DNA from: Anaerolineales bacterium UBA2395
Lineage (GTDB): Bacteria; Chloroflexota; Anaerolineae; Anaerolineales; Villigracilaceae
DNA: 64,000 bases
Assembly: GCA_002343775.1 (NCBI GenBank)
Contig: DDSH01000001.1
Span: forward strand, 399,043 to 463,042
Reading direction: 5' to 3'
The stretch's first letter is position 1, and each line of letters opens with the position of its first letter. The notes beneath the pieces are model-generated. The model was not told the DNA's origin, searched no databases, and saw only the letters and a program-made list of their open reading frames with translations. The position numbers and the translations under genes are program-made. Shown one piece after another: positions 44,652 through 53,385 of this stretch.

Positions 44652-45659
44652 CTACATCTTCTGCGACTGCACCTTGTACTTCTTCAGCGCATTCCAACCG
44701 ACGAGCATCTTCTCCTTCTCATCCCACAGCCGGAAGTACAGCGACTTCAAACTGTCCCGCAGAGTAAGCGGCTCGATCTGGAACATGGGATTTTCCTTGT
44801 GGCATTGCTCCAGCTTGTAGTTGGGAATCTTCGGACTGAGGTGGTGAATGTGATGGAAGCCGATATTGCCCGTGAACCATTGCAGCACCTTCGGCAGTTT
44901 ATAGAAAGAACTGCCGTCCATACCCGCCTTGAAGAACTCCCAGTTCTGATGACGCTCCCAATAGGTCGGCTCGAAGTTATGTTGGACGTAGAACAGCCAC
45001 ACGCCCGCGCCGCACGCCATCAACAGGATGGGAAGTTCCACCAGCAGGTACGCCTGCCAGCCGATATGATAGATCGTCCAGCCGATGAACCCGAATAGCG
45101 CGATGTTCGTCCAGATCACGCTGTTCTTTTCGCGGACACCCGCACCACGATCCCAGAAGCGATGAGCAACCGTAAAGACGAGCGTCGCCCCAATGGTGAA
45201 GAGAATGAACGGGTTGCGCATGATGCGATACCCGATCTTTTTGTACCACGGCGCGGCGAGATACTCCTCCACGGTCATGGTGTACACATCGCCAACCCCA
45301 CGCCGGTCCAAATCACCTGCCGTGGCGTGATGGATGGCATGCGAATGTTTCCAGTTGTAATAAGGCGTAAAGACCGCCGCACCCAACAGCAAACCGAGAC
45401 GGTCATTGGCGAGTTTGGTCTTGAAGAACGACCCGTGACAGCAATCATGGAAGATGATGAACATGCGCACCATGAATCCCGCCGCAGGGACGGTGAGCAG
45501 CAGCGTCAGCCAGTAGCCGACCTCCAAACTGCGATATGCCAGATACCACAACACAAAGAACGGGATGACCGAATTCGCCACCTGCCACAAACTGCGCCAG
45601 GTTTCAGGATATGCATATTTGGCAACGATGGCTTGCCATTTGATTTGTCCACTGTTCAT
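44652..45659 (-). CDS. Membrane fatty acid desaturase
   Basis: A 335-residue membrane protein with four or more helices and the three His boxes that bind two irons: HDCCHGSF (about 75-82), HSHAIHHATAGD (about 112) and HHIHHLSP (about 275). It should introduce a double bond into membrane lipid acyl chains using oxygen, which points to oxygen exposure. GGAGG precedes the ATG at 45659. A terminator follows. Confidence 0.9.
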   Translation of the reverse strand: MNSGQIKWQAIVAKYAYPETWRSLWQVANSVIPFFVLWYLAYRSLEVGYWLTLLLTVPAAGFMVRMFIIFHDCCHGSFFKTKLANDRLGLLLGAAVFTPYYNWKHSHAIHHATAGDLDRRGVGDVYTMTVEEYLAAPWYKKIGYRIMRNPFILFTIGATLVFTVAHRFWDRGAGVREKNSVIWTNIALFGFIGWTIYHIGWQAYLLVELPILLMACGAGVWLFYVQHNFEPTYWERHQNWEFFKAGMDGSSFYKLPKVLQWFTGNIGFHHIHHLSPKIPNYKLEQCHKENPMFQIEPLTLRDSLKSLYFRLWDEKEKMLVGWNALKKYKVQSQKM

Positions 45660-45783
45660 AGCGCTTCCTCCGGGAATGATTATGGTGTTAAACAATCGGA
45701 CCGGCATGCAGTTACGATATCATCTGAACCGGTTTCACAGACATCTTACTTCACTCCACTATTCGAAACCCTCCTTCTTATAT

Positions 45784-45812
45784 TTCACTTATTATACTCA
45801 TGCGGGTATACT
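45784..45812 (+). promoter_or_regulatory. Promoter of pyrC, probably giving a leaderless mRNA
   Basis: TTCACT (45784-45789) and TATACT (45807-45812) are separated by 17 bases. The -10 box ends six bases before the ATG. A second TATACT lies at 45793-45798. Confidence 0.6.
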
Positions 45813-45818
45813 CGCACC

Positions 45819-46886
45819 ATGCTCAAACTCCCCGGCTTGATCGACCCCCATGTCCATGTGCGCGAACCCGGCGCCACCCACAAAGAGGATTGGGACACCG
45901 TAACCCAAGCCGCCCTCGCCGGCGGCGTGACCACCCTCCTTGCCATGCCCAACACAAAACCGCCGATATTCGACGAAGCAACGCTTGAGCTGGCATTGAC
46001 CGCCGCCAAAGCGAAAGCCCGCTGCGACTACGGGCAATACGTCGGCGCGGGACCCGATAACGCAGACATCGCCGCTTCGCTCGCGCCGAAAGCCGCCGGG
46101 TTAAAGATGTACCTCGACTCCACTTTTGGCGAATTGCGCCTCGACGATATGACCCTGTGGTTGCCGCATTTTCAAAAATTCCCCAAATCCGCGCCAATGG
46201 TCATGCATTCCGAAAGCCGCACGATGGCAGCGGCAATTTTGTTCTCTGCCATTTACGACCATCCCATTCATATTGCGCATGTTTCTCTAAAAGAGGAAAT
46301 CCTGCTCATTAAAGCCGCAAAAGAGAAGGGTCTCAAAGTTACATGCGAGGTTTGTCCACATCACCTCTTCTTAACGAAGGACCTGACAGGTTTTCAAAAC
46401 CTGTCAGGTCTACCCGGCAGAGGTGAAGTGAGACCGAGGCTTGCCACGCAGGAGGATGTGGATAGCCTGTGGACAAACTTGGATGTGGTAGATTGCTTCG
46501 CCACCGATCACGCCCCGCACACGGCAGCCGAAAAAGACGGTGAAAATCCACCTCCCGGCTTCCCCGGTTTGGAGACGATGCTTCCTTTACTGCTTACTGC
46601 CGTAACCAATGGACGATTAACCATTAACCAGCTGCTCGAAAAACTTCACACCAACCCCAAACGCATTTTCAACTTGCCCGAACAACCAGAGACGTGGGTG
46701 GAAGTGGACGAATCCGCGACATATGAGATCAAAGCCAGTGATCAATTTACACGCTGCGGCTGGACTCCCTTTGAAGGTTGGAAAGTGAAAGGAAAAGTGC
46801 GCAAGGTGGTCTTGCGCGGTAAAGTTGTATTTGAAGATGGCAAAATCCTTGCAGAAGCTGGATACGGCAGGGATGTGCGCGGGTAA
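45819..46886 (+). CDS. pyrC: Dihydroorotase
   Basis: A 355-residue amidohydrolase that closes carbamoyl aspartate to dihydroorotate, step three of pyrimidine synthesis. Zinc ligands are seen in IDPHVHVREPG, MVMHSES, HIAHVS and DCFATDHAPHTAAEK; a Lys or carboxylated residue lies in GLKMYLDSTF. The type is the short CAD-like DHOase. A 31-bp perfect palindrome lies inside the gene at 46380-46410 and encodes DLTGFQNLSG between HHLFLT and GRGEVRPRL. No ribosome binding site precedes the ATG. Confidence 0.93.
   Translation: MLKLPGLIDPHVHVREPGATHKEDWDTVTQAALAGGVTTLLAMPNTKPPIFDEATLELALTAAKAKARCDYGQYVGAGPDNADIAASLAPKAAGLKMYLDSTFGELRLDDMTLWLPHFQKFPKSAPMVMHSESRTMAAAILFSAIYDHPIHIAHVSLKEEILLIKAAKEKGLKVTCEVCPHHLFLTKDLTGFQNLSGLPGRGEVRPRLATQEDVDSLWTNLDVVDCFATDHAPHTAAEKDGENPPPGFPGLETMLPLLLTAVTNGRLTINQLLEKLHTNPKRIFNLPEQPETWVEVDESATYEIKASDQFTRCGWTPFEGWKVKGKVRKVVLRGKVVFEDGKILAEAGYGRDVRG
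46380..46410. repeat. 31-bp perfect palindrome inside pyrC
   Basis: Arms GACCTGACAGGTTTT and its exact complement flank a single central C. It stays in frame within pyrC. It is related to the hairpin at 6409-6442, with the common core GACCTGAC. Confidence 0.85.
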
Positions 46887-46911
46887 TACCCTTATTGCTA
46901 TCCGAAATCTC

Positions 46912-47352
46912 ATATCCACAGCCCATATTTTGGGGTATTTGTTTAGACAAAAACCCTATCCACAAGCCACCAAACTGTGGATAAGTGCCTATAAACTGTG
47001 GAAAACTCCCCTCCTCTGTGGACAACGGTCACATTTCTGAGAAAAGACGTCAGACAATTTAAGAAAGCCTGCCCCCCAGATATGGGGGGCGGTTTTTTGA
47101 AAAACCGAGATATGGAAGAATCTTGAAAAGTACTTTGGAGTCCTGCTTTGCTGTGTGGATAAGTTATCCAAGATCAATCCACAGCGAAGAGAATATTTGG
47201 AATCAGCTGCCAACCTAAGGTCTGGGATGAAGCGGGGTATCGTCCCCCACATATGGGCATTGAGTCGGGTTATCCACATTATCCACAGCCCCTACTATTA
47301 TTACGAATCCATAATCATACTAATATACTGCTTGAATCTATTCTTTAATTCC
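46912..47352. other. oriC: Probable chromosomal replication origin (oriC)
   Basis: Four perfect DnaA boxes (TTATCCACA or complement) lie at 46976-46984(-), 47154-47162(-), 47270-47278(+) and 47279-47287(+). Boxes with one mismatch lie at 46912-46920, 46956-46964, 46997-47005 and 47017-47025, and weaker ones near 47164, 47175 and 47357. The last two perfect boxes are directly adjacent and are followed by GCCC, then CTA-CTA-TTA-TTA (47292-47303), which fits the DnaA-trio rule, and then an AT-rich stretch to 47352. This gap (46887-47409) has no gene. Confidence 0.82.
47071..47098 (+). terminator. Rho-independent terminator-like hairpin within the origin region
   Basis: The stem GCCCCCC/GGGGGGC is followed by GGTTTTTT. 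It lies between two groups of DnaA boxes and could stop pyrC transcription before it enters the unwinding region. Confidence 0.8.
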
Positions 47353-47409
47353 TGTACAATCCACAAGAAAGAGAGTTTGTCCCCACTTTGCCAACCTTGG
47401 GAGGTTGCC

Positions 47410-47685
47410 ATGGATATGATCAAAGTTTCAGCCAACTCCCGTACCTCTGCCGTCGCCGGGGCGATCGCGGGGGTCATTCGTGAACACAAACGGGCAGAAG
47501 TGCAAGCCATTGGAGCCGGTGCGGTCAACCAAGCCGTGAAGGCGCTGGTGCTTGCCTCCAGTTATCTTAAAAATGATGGGATCGATGTGGTCTGCGTCCC
47601 CGAGTTTGTGGATGTGGAGATCGAAGACAAGGTTCGGACTGCTATCAAACTGGTGATCGAGCCGCGCACTCCGCCTGCCACATAA
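47410..47685 (+). CDS. spoVS: Stage V sporulation protein S (SpoVS)-family protein
   Basis: A 91-residue protein covering the whole SpoVS family: IKVSANSRTSAVAGAIAGVIRE at the N-terminus, AEVQAIGAGAVNQAVKAL in the middle and a charged C-terminus. The fold is Alba-like and may bind nucleic acid. No sporulation genes are seen here; SpoVS-like proteins are common in non-sporulating Chloroflexota and Thermus relatives. GGGAGG precedes the ATG. It is the first gene right of the origin. Confidence 0.92.
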   Translation: MDMIKVSANSRTSAVAGAIAGVIREHKRAEVQAIGAGAVNQAVKALVLASSYLKNDGIDVVCVPEFVDVEIEDKVRTAIKLVIEPRTPPAT

Positions 47686-47838
47686 ATTTAATCGTTTTTA
47701 CTCAAATCGATAAATCGAAGACAGGGTGGTAAACGTATGCCTGCCAAGGGTATAATCTTCGTAATCGGATGTTCCGCTTCGCACCGCGCCGGGTGTTGAC
47801 TCTGCGCCTGTCAGCGGATTCTTCCCCTGGCTTTTTCC

Positions 47839-50376
47839 ATGCGAACCTGGAATGCTTTTCCGCGCGTTGCTGTTGTAACATCCCTGCTCGTTGTCCTGTG
47901 TGCAGGGATGTTCGCGCCGCGTGTGGGTGATGTGGAGACCGCGTCCGCGAAGCCGGTGATGGTTTATCCTGCTACCTCTGTAGTGATTAGTGAGTTTAGA
48001 TTTAGAGGAGACGGGGGAGGGAATGATGAATTCATCGAATTGTACAACCCGACTGGGGTATCCATTGATATCAGCGGATGGTTGATTCGAGGTTCCAATA
48101 ACATTGGTACGAATAGTACACGAGCAACCATACCAATGTCAACAATTCTGCAGCCAGGTCAATACTATTTGGTTGCTCACTCTGGATACACAGGTAGCGG
48201 AACTGTTGATTTGTCATACGGGACGGGAATTACAGATGATGGTGGGGTTGCATTAACCTTGGCGGATACTACTACAGTTATTGACCAGGTTGGATTAAGT
48301 GGCGGCTCATTTTATCTGGAAGGCTCACCATTGACTCCTTTGACTACGAATGTAGATCGCGGGTACGAAAGGCGAATTGGTGGAGCAAACGGCAATTGTC
48401 AAGATAATGACAATAATCAAACAGATTTTTTTCTTGTAAGTTCCAATAATCCCCAAGGTTTGGGCAGTCCATTTTTATCTTGCGGCGCGCCAACAGCTAC
48501 TCCATCATCTACAAATACACCTACTAACACATCTACTCCTACTAACACAAACACTCCGACAAATACTTCAATTTTTTCCTTAACCCCATCCCTGACCCCA
48601 GCCCCGGGTGAAATTATCATCAGTGAAGTGGCATGGTCCGGGACAAATGCATCTCCAGACGATGAATGGATCGAACTCTACAACACGCGTCCCTGGGATG
48701 TAAACCTTACGGGTTGGCGGCTGACAAATAGTACCGGCAGTGTGGATATCTTGTTGAATGATACGATCTCTGCCAATGGGTTTCTTCTCCTCGAACGAGG
48801 TTCCGACCAGACCGTTAGCGACATCCCGGCAGATGCGACCTACTTTGGCGCGCTTGCCGATGTCAACGATTTTCTGCGCCTGAGAAAACCGGATGGTACC
48901 ATCGTCGATACCGCCAATGCCAACGGTGGGGCATGGTCCGCTGGCGGCGGCGCGAACAATGCCTCGATGGAACGCTATCTTAACGGTTCTGTCGCCGCGC
49001 CGGATAATGACTTTGGCTGGTTGACCAATTCCGGCATCCTCAGAAATGGGTTGGATGCCGCAGGGAATCCGATCTACGGAACGCCCGGCAGCGGCAATTA
49101 TTCGTTCATCGTTACAGTCACGCCGACCTTCACCTCAACCCTGTCTCCAACCCCCACCATCACGGCTACCCCATCGGGAGTGCGCTCCGTCATCATCAAC
49201 GAGATCGCCTGGGCTGGGACGGCTTCCGGGCTGGCGGATGATGAGTGGATCGAACTCTACAATCCCGGCAGTATTGCCATTGACATTACAGACTGGGTCT
49301 TGAAAGCCACTGACGGATCCCCCGCCATCACTCTTGATGGAATAATTCCAGCCGGAGGATACTTCCTGCTCGAACGCGGCGCAACAACAACAGATGACAG
49401 TACTGTCTCAGATATTGCTGCAGACCAGATCTATACCGGAAGCGCGCTCTCCAATAACGGGGAAGCACTGCAATTGGTCGATACCTCCAACAAGGTCATC
49501 GATACCGCCAATGGGAACGGCGGCGCGTGGCCCCGTGGAAGTTCCTCCACGTTTGGCACGATGGAACGCATCGCCAACACCGCCGATAGCGATACCGCCT
49601 GGGTTACCAATACCGGCTCACCCAGAAATGGAAAGAACGCCAACGGCGGCGATATTTTGGGGACACCCAAGAGGGCGAATACCATTGGTCCGACCCCGAC
49701 TCCGGGCCGCACCCCCACCCCCACACGTACCCTGCCGCCGCCCACCGCCGTCATCGACCCGCGCCCGATCATCAACGAGATCCTTCCGCGCCCCGGCTAT
49801 GACTGGAATCAGGATGGCAAAGTGGATGTCTTCGACGAATTCGTCGAGATCAAGAATCTCACCGCCATAGAGATCTCCCTCAACGGTTGGAAACTCAGCA
49901 CAGTGGATGGAGACTCCTTCACCCTGCCCAACGTCAACCTTGCCCCCAGCGAGCGTATCGTATTTTACGGCAGCGCGACCAACATCCTGCTCAGCGATGG
50001 CGGCGAAACCGTGCGTCTCTCCAACCCGAACGGCAAGATCTACGACGCCTACACCTACGCCATTGCCCGTGAAGAAGATCGCTCCATTTGCCGACTGCCC
50101 GATGGCAACCCCGGCAGCAATTCCTGGTTTGAGGATTGCATCCCCACACCGAACCTGACCAACTCACGGGAAGGGAACGTACCATCCGTGCCGGGTGGAA
50201 ATGCCGAATCCCCGGTCTGCGACCTGCCCGATACGATTCCCGCCGATTTCTTCTTCGCCGAATGTCGCGGCTATGGCGCAGGCATTTGGAACCCGATCTT
50301 CTGGGATGCCACCGGTTGGATGGACAAACAATTCCTCCCCTCCGCCAATAGCAAATGGAGATCATTCATTGAGTAA
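47839..50376 (+). CDS. Secreted protein with four lamin-tail (LTD) domains
   Basis: An 845-residue protein. A signal peptide (about 1-37) is followed by LTD domains at about 50-190, 255-400, 450-600 and 645-770. Each starts with the pattern (V/I)IxE...DEWIELYNP, and Thr/Pro-rich linkers (TNTPTNTSTPT type) join the first three. The C-terminal part (about 770-845) has Cys pairs. LTD domains are linked to cell-surface or extracellular binding. The first domain seems richer in A+T than the rest. No ribosome binding site is clear; TATAAT lies at about 47750. A terminator follows. Confidence 0.82.
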   Translation: MRTWNAFPRVAVVTSLLVVLCAGMFAPRVGDVETASAKPVMVYPATSVVISEFRFRGDGGGNDEFIELYNPTGVSIDISGWLIRGSNNIGTNSTRATIPMSTILQPGQYYLVAHSGYTGSGTVDLSYGTGITDDGGVALTLADTTTVIDQVGLSGGSFYLEGSPLTPLTTNVDRGYERRIGGANGNCQDNDNNQTDFFLVSSNNPQGLGSPFLSCGAPTATPSSTNTPTNTSTPTNTNTPTNTSIFSLTPSLTPAPGEIIISEVAWSGTNASPDDEWIELYNTRPWDVNLTGWRLTNSTGSVDILLNDTISANGFLLLERGSDQTVSDIPADATYFGALADVNDFLRLRKPDGTIVDTANANGGAWSAGGGANNASMERYLNGSVAAPDNDFGWLTNSGILRNGLDAAGNPIYGTPGSGNYSFIVTVTPTFTSTLSPTPTITATPSGVRSVIINEIAWAGTASGLADDEWIELYNPGSIAIDITDWVLKATDGSPAITLDGIIPAGGYFLLERGATTTDDSTVSDIAADQIYTGSALSNNGEALQLVDTSNKVIDTANGNGGAWPRGSSSTFGTMERIANTADSDTAWVTNTGSPRNGKNANGGDILGTPKRANTIGPTPTPGRTPTPTRTLPPPTAVIDPRPIINEILPRPGYDWNQDGKVDVFDEFVEIKNLTAIEISLNGWKLSTVDGDSFTLPNVNLAPSERIVFYGSATNILLSDGGETVRLSNPNGKIYDAYTYAIAREEDRSICRLPDGNPGSNSWFEDCIPTPNLTNSREGNVPSVPGGNAESPVCDLPDTIPADFFFAECRGYGAGIWNPIFWDATGWMDKQFLPSANSKWRSFIE

Positions 50377-50379
50377 AAT

Positions 50380-50414
50380 AGACCCTAAAGGAAAACCTTT
50401 AGGGTCTTTATTTT
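50380..50414 (+). terminator. Rho-independent terminator
   Basis: The stem AGACCCTAAAG/CTTTAGGGTCT is followed by TTATTTT, between the LTD gene and pyrF. Confidence 0.88.
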
Positions 50415-50428
50415 CGACAAGGAACATC

Positions 50429-51265
50429 ATGGAAACCTTCTTCTCTTTTTTGGAAAAACGGGTGGATGACTCGTCCTCCCTCCTGTGCGTGGGACTCGAC
50501 CCGCACGTCTCCGACCTCCCAAGCCCCACCGCCGCCGCCGCCCTGACCTTCAGCCTTAACCTCGTCAAACAGACCGCTCGCTACGCTGCAGCCTTCAAAC
50601 CCAATGCGGCATTCTTCGAAGTCTTCGGCGCCGAAGGCTGGACGGCATTGAAACGGGTCATCGAAGCCATCCGCGAAGAATCAGACCGAATGGGGTCACG
50701 CATCCCCATCATCCTGGATGCGAAGCGCGGAGATATTTCATCCACCGCCGAGGCGTACGCCAAATCCGCATTTGAATCGCTCGACGTGGATTGCATCACA
50801 TTGAATCCATACCTTGGCAAAGACTCCATCGAACCGTTTTTGGGGTACAAGGAACGCGGCGTATTTCTGCTGTGCAAAACATCCAATGCCGGGTCTATGG
50901 ATTTGCAGAACCTGCTGGTCATGCCGATGGGGTCAGATATGCCCATGCCGTTGTATGTGTACGTGGCAAAACTGGCGCAGCAATGGAATGAGAAGAACAA
51001 TGTCGGAGTGGTGGTCGGTGCAACGCATCCGCAGATCATGGAAATGATCCGTGCCGCCGCGCCGGAGTTGTGGTTCCTCGCGCCGGGCGTTGGCGCACAG
51101 GGCGGCGAGTTGGAAATTACCCTCAAGGCTGGGTTGCGTGCCGATGGCAAAGGTCTGCTGCTGCCCATCTCGCGCGCCATCTCACGCGCTGAGAATCCCG
51201 GCAAAGCCGCGGCGGAGATCCGCGATGATATTTTGCGCATCAAGCGTGAGTTGAAAAGTATCTGA
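50429..51265 (+). CDS. pyrF: Orotidine 5'-phosphate decarboxylase (type 2)
   Basis: A 278-residue enzyme making UMP from OMP, the last step of the pathway. It has the type 2 pattern: LCVGLDPH, FKPNAAFFE, the catalytic DAKRGDISSTA and WFLAPGVGAQGG for the phosphate. AAGGAA precedes the ATG. pyrE follows 22 bp later. Confidence 0.94.
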   Translation: METFFSFLEKRVDDSSSLLCVGLDPHVSDLPSPTAAAALTFSLNLVKQTARYAAAFKPNAAFFEVFGAEGWTALKRVIEAIREESDRMGSRIPIILDAKRGDISSTAEAYAKSAFESLDVDCITLNPYLGKDSIEPFLGYKERGVFLLCKTSNAGSMDLQNLLVMPMGSDMPMPLYVYVAKLAQQWNEKNNVGVVVGATHPQIMEMIRAAAPELWFLAPGVGAQGGELEITLKAGLRADGKGLLLPISRAISRAENPGKAAAEIRDDILRIKRELKSI

Positions 51266-51287
51266 CATTCACAAAAAGGAATCTTTC

Positions 51288-51899
51288 ATGACAAAACTAG
51301 ACGCACACCTTGCCCCCCTTGCCGATGGTCTGCTCGATGCGGGTTGTATCAAATTTGGCGAGTTCACGCTCAAGTCTGGTCTTAAATCACCCATTTATAT
51401 TGACTTGCGCTATATCATTTCATTTCCAAAACTGTTGGAGCAGATCGGTGCGGCGTATTTGCCCTTACTTTCCACGTTCCAGTTTTCCCGGATTGCCGGC
51501 TTGCCCTATGCCGCGATTCCCATTGCGACTGCCATTTCGCTGGCTGGTAATTACCCCATGATCTACCCACGCAAGGAAGTGAAGACCTACGGCACGAAAG
51601 CCGAGATCGAAGGGGAATATCATGCCGGGGAGACGGTGGTGGTCATCGACGATCTCGCCACTACGGGCGGGAGTAAATTTGAAGCCATCGAAAAACTGAC
51701 CGGCGTCGGGTTGGTTGTGAAGGATATCGTCGTGTTGGTGGACCGTCAATCTGGTGCGAAGGAGTCGTTGGAGCAGGCAGGGTACAACCTCCATGCTGTG
51801 TTGACCATTACGCAATTGCTCGATCATTGGGAGTCCACAGGCAAGGTGGAAAAATCCAGGATCGAAGCGACGCGCGAGTTTTTGAAGCAGAGCAGCTAG
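51288..51899 (+). CDS. pyrE: Orotate phosphoribosyltransferase
   Basis: A 203-residue type I phosphoribosyltransferase joining orotate to PRPP. The PRPP motif VVVIDDLATTGGSK lies at about residue 116, and IKFGEFTLKSGLKSPIYIDLR is the orotate-binding N-terminus. AAAGGAA precedes the ATG. It forms a unit with pyrF. Confidence 0.95.
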   Translation: MTKLDAHLAPLADGLLDAGCIKFGEFTLKSGLKSPIYIDLRYIISFPKLLEQIGAAYLPLLSTFQFSRIAGLPYAAIPIATAISLAGNYPMIYPRKEVKTYGTKAEIEGEYHAGETVVVIDDLATTGGSKFEAIEKLTGVGLVVKDIVVLVDRQSGAKESLEQAGYNLHAVLTITQLLDHWESTGKVEKSRIEATREFLKQSS

Positions 51900-51906
51900 A
51901 GGTTTT

Positions 51907-52452
51907 ATGGCAGGATTGGCTGTAAATGTAGCAGTAATTCATGAAGGTAAAATTCTATTAACCCAACGCGAAGATTTTGAAACATGGATTTTACCAAGCG
52001 GAGGAGTGGAAGACGGTGAAAGCATTGCACAGGCGGCAATCCGCGAGACGAAAGAAGAAACAGGGTTGGATGTGGAGCTAACCCGGTTGGTAGGAATCTA
52101 TTCACGGTTGAGCAATATGGCTCAATTCCATGCTGTTTTGTTTTCTGCAAAACTTATTGGAGGAGAAATCAAATGTCAGCCAGGAGAAACCATTTCGGTT
52201 GGATGGTTTGAATTTGATGAACTTCCCGCCCCACTCTCCGCAGGACATAAAAGACGTATTGATGATGCGATTTCAGGTGTGAGCGGTGTGACTATCATGC
52301 AAGAATTCAAGATTCCATCAATGCCTGAGAATTTGACAAGGCAAGATTTGTATGAATATCGTGACAGTTCTGGTTTATCTCGTCAGGCCTTTTATCTGAA
52401 AATGATGGAAGATGCTGAGATAAAAGAGACGATTGAAGTTTCTGGTGTATAA
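51907..52452 (+). CDS. NUDIX hydrolase
   Basis: A 181-residue protein with the complete Nudix box (GGVEDGESIAQAAIRETKEE, then TGLDVEL) at about residues 36-62. The N-terminal domain (about 1-130) is the hydrolase; the C-terminal 50 residues are an extension of unknown role. Base composition looks richer in A+T than pyrE. GAGG precedes the ATG. The substrate (a nucleoside diphosphate derivative) cannot be told. Confidence 0.85.
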   Translation: MAGLAVNVAVIHEGKILLTQREDFETWILPSGGVEDGESIAQAAIRETKEETGLDVELTRLVGIYSRLSNMAQFHAVLFSAKLIGGEIKCQPGETISVGWFEFDELPAPLSAGHKRRIDDAISGVSGVTIMQEFKIPSMPENLTRQDLYEYRDSSGLSRQAFYLKMMEDAEIKETIEVSGV

Positions 52453-52477
52453 AAATTTCTTATTGATTTGAGGTTCA

Positions 52478-52918
52478 ATGACTTGGAAAACTTTCGCTTC
52501 CCAATCTCCTGAACTGGCTGACTTTGCAAAAGTACGTTTGCACGGCAAGGTTGCCTATCTTGCCACTATTCGCAAGGGCGGCTCACCGCGCGTGCATCCG
52601 TTCACGCCGATCATTGGTGAGGGACATCTTTTCGTCTTCATGGAACCCACCTCACCCAAGGGACATGACCTGCGACGCGATCCGCGTTTCGCGCTGCATT
52701 GTTCTGTCAGCGATACGAGCGGCGAAAGCGGAGAAGTATTTATCAGCGGGAAAGCAAGGTTCATCGAAGATGCGGATTTGCGTGCAATCGCTGTGAAGGT
52801 CTCGCCCTATCAACCTGCCGAGCGATACATTCTCTTTGAGTTGGAGATCGAAAGCGCCACTGTGACAGAATATCCCGAAAGCGGAGCCGTCCGCAGGCAC
52901 TGGAAGGCAGATAAATGA
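52478..52918 (+). CDS. Pyridoxamine 5'-phosphate oxidase-like flavin-binding protein
   Basis: A 146-residue split-barrel protein of the PNPOx-like family. Segments such as KVAYLATIRKGGSPRVHPFT and GHDLRRDPRFALHCSV match this family, which binds FMN, F420 or heme. GAGG precedes the ATG. The stop overlaps the next gene. Specific reaction unknown. Confidence 0.8.
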   Translation: MTWKTFASQSPELADFAKVRLHGKVAYLATIRKGGSPRVHPFTPIIGEGHLFVFMEPTSPKGHDLRRDPRFALHCSVSDTSGESGEVFISGKARFIEDADLRAIAVKVSPYQPAERYILFELEIESATVTEYPESGAVRRHWKADK

Positions 52919-52920
52919 CG

Positions 52921-53385
52921 ATGAGCAAAAAACAAACATTCAAAGCCGTAATCCAAGACGCAGGCGGTGGCGGGGCGTTCGTGGAAGTCCCCTTCGACGT
53001 GGAAAAATCCTTTGGTGCGAAGAAGCCGAAGGTCAAAACGATGATCGAAGATGTTCCCTATCGCGGAATTTTGACCCGCATGGGCACGGATTTCCACATG
53101 CTCATCATCCTGAAAAGTATCCGGGAACAGATCGGCAAAACATTCGGCGATGAGGTCAAGGTCACGGTGGAACTCGATACCGAGCCGCGTGTGCTTGAGG
53201 TGCCGAAAGACCTGTTGAAAGAATTGAAAAAGGATAAAGACGTAAAAGCCTTTTTCGATAAACTCTCCTACACTCATCGGCGGGAATATGTGATGTGGAT
53301 CGAAGAAGCCAAAAAGGAAGAGACCCGCGCACGGCGCATCCTCAAAGCCATCGAGATGTTGAAACAAGGCAAACGCGGTGTATGA
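52921..53385 (+). CDS. DUF1905 / YdeI-like protein
   Basis: A 154-residue protein. An N-terminal DUF1905 beta domain (about 5-85, with GGGGAFVEVPFDVEKSFG and MGTDFHMLIILKSI) is followed by a helical YdeI/OmdA-type segment (about 100-150, with AFFDKLSYTHRREYVMWIEE and ARRILKAIEML). Some related proteins protect against bacteriocins, but this is not shown here. A second ATG at 52915 is possible. Its stop overlaps the next gene. Confidence 0.8.
   Translation: MSKKQTFKAVIQDAGGGGAFVEVPFDVEKSFGAKKPKVKTMIEDVPYRGILTRMGTDFHMLIILKSIREQIGKTFGDEVKVTVELDTEPRVLEVPKDLLKELKKDKDVKAFFDKLSYTHRREYVMWIEEAKKEETRARRILKAIEMLKQGKRGV

Noticed and set aside
45162..45818. Upstream extension of the pyrC frame opposite the desaturase
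   Set aside because: The extension overlaps the desaturase gene antisense and the pyrC promoter; dihydroorotase starts at MLKLPGLIDPHVHV (45819).
46887..47409. Small plus- or minus-strand genes in the origin gap
   Set aside because: Frames of 70-96 codons are present but lack ribosome binding sites and motifs, and the DNA is explained by DnaA boxes, a terminator and an AT-rich stretch.
52921..53385. Bacteriocin immunity gene
   Set aside because: Only the loose YdeI/OmdA family name suggests this; no bacteriocin gene is nearby.
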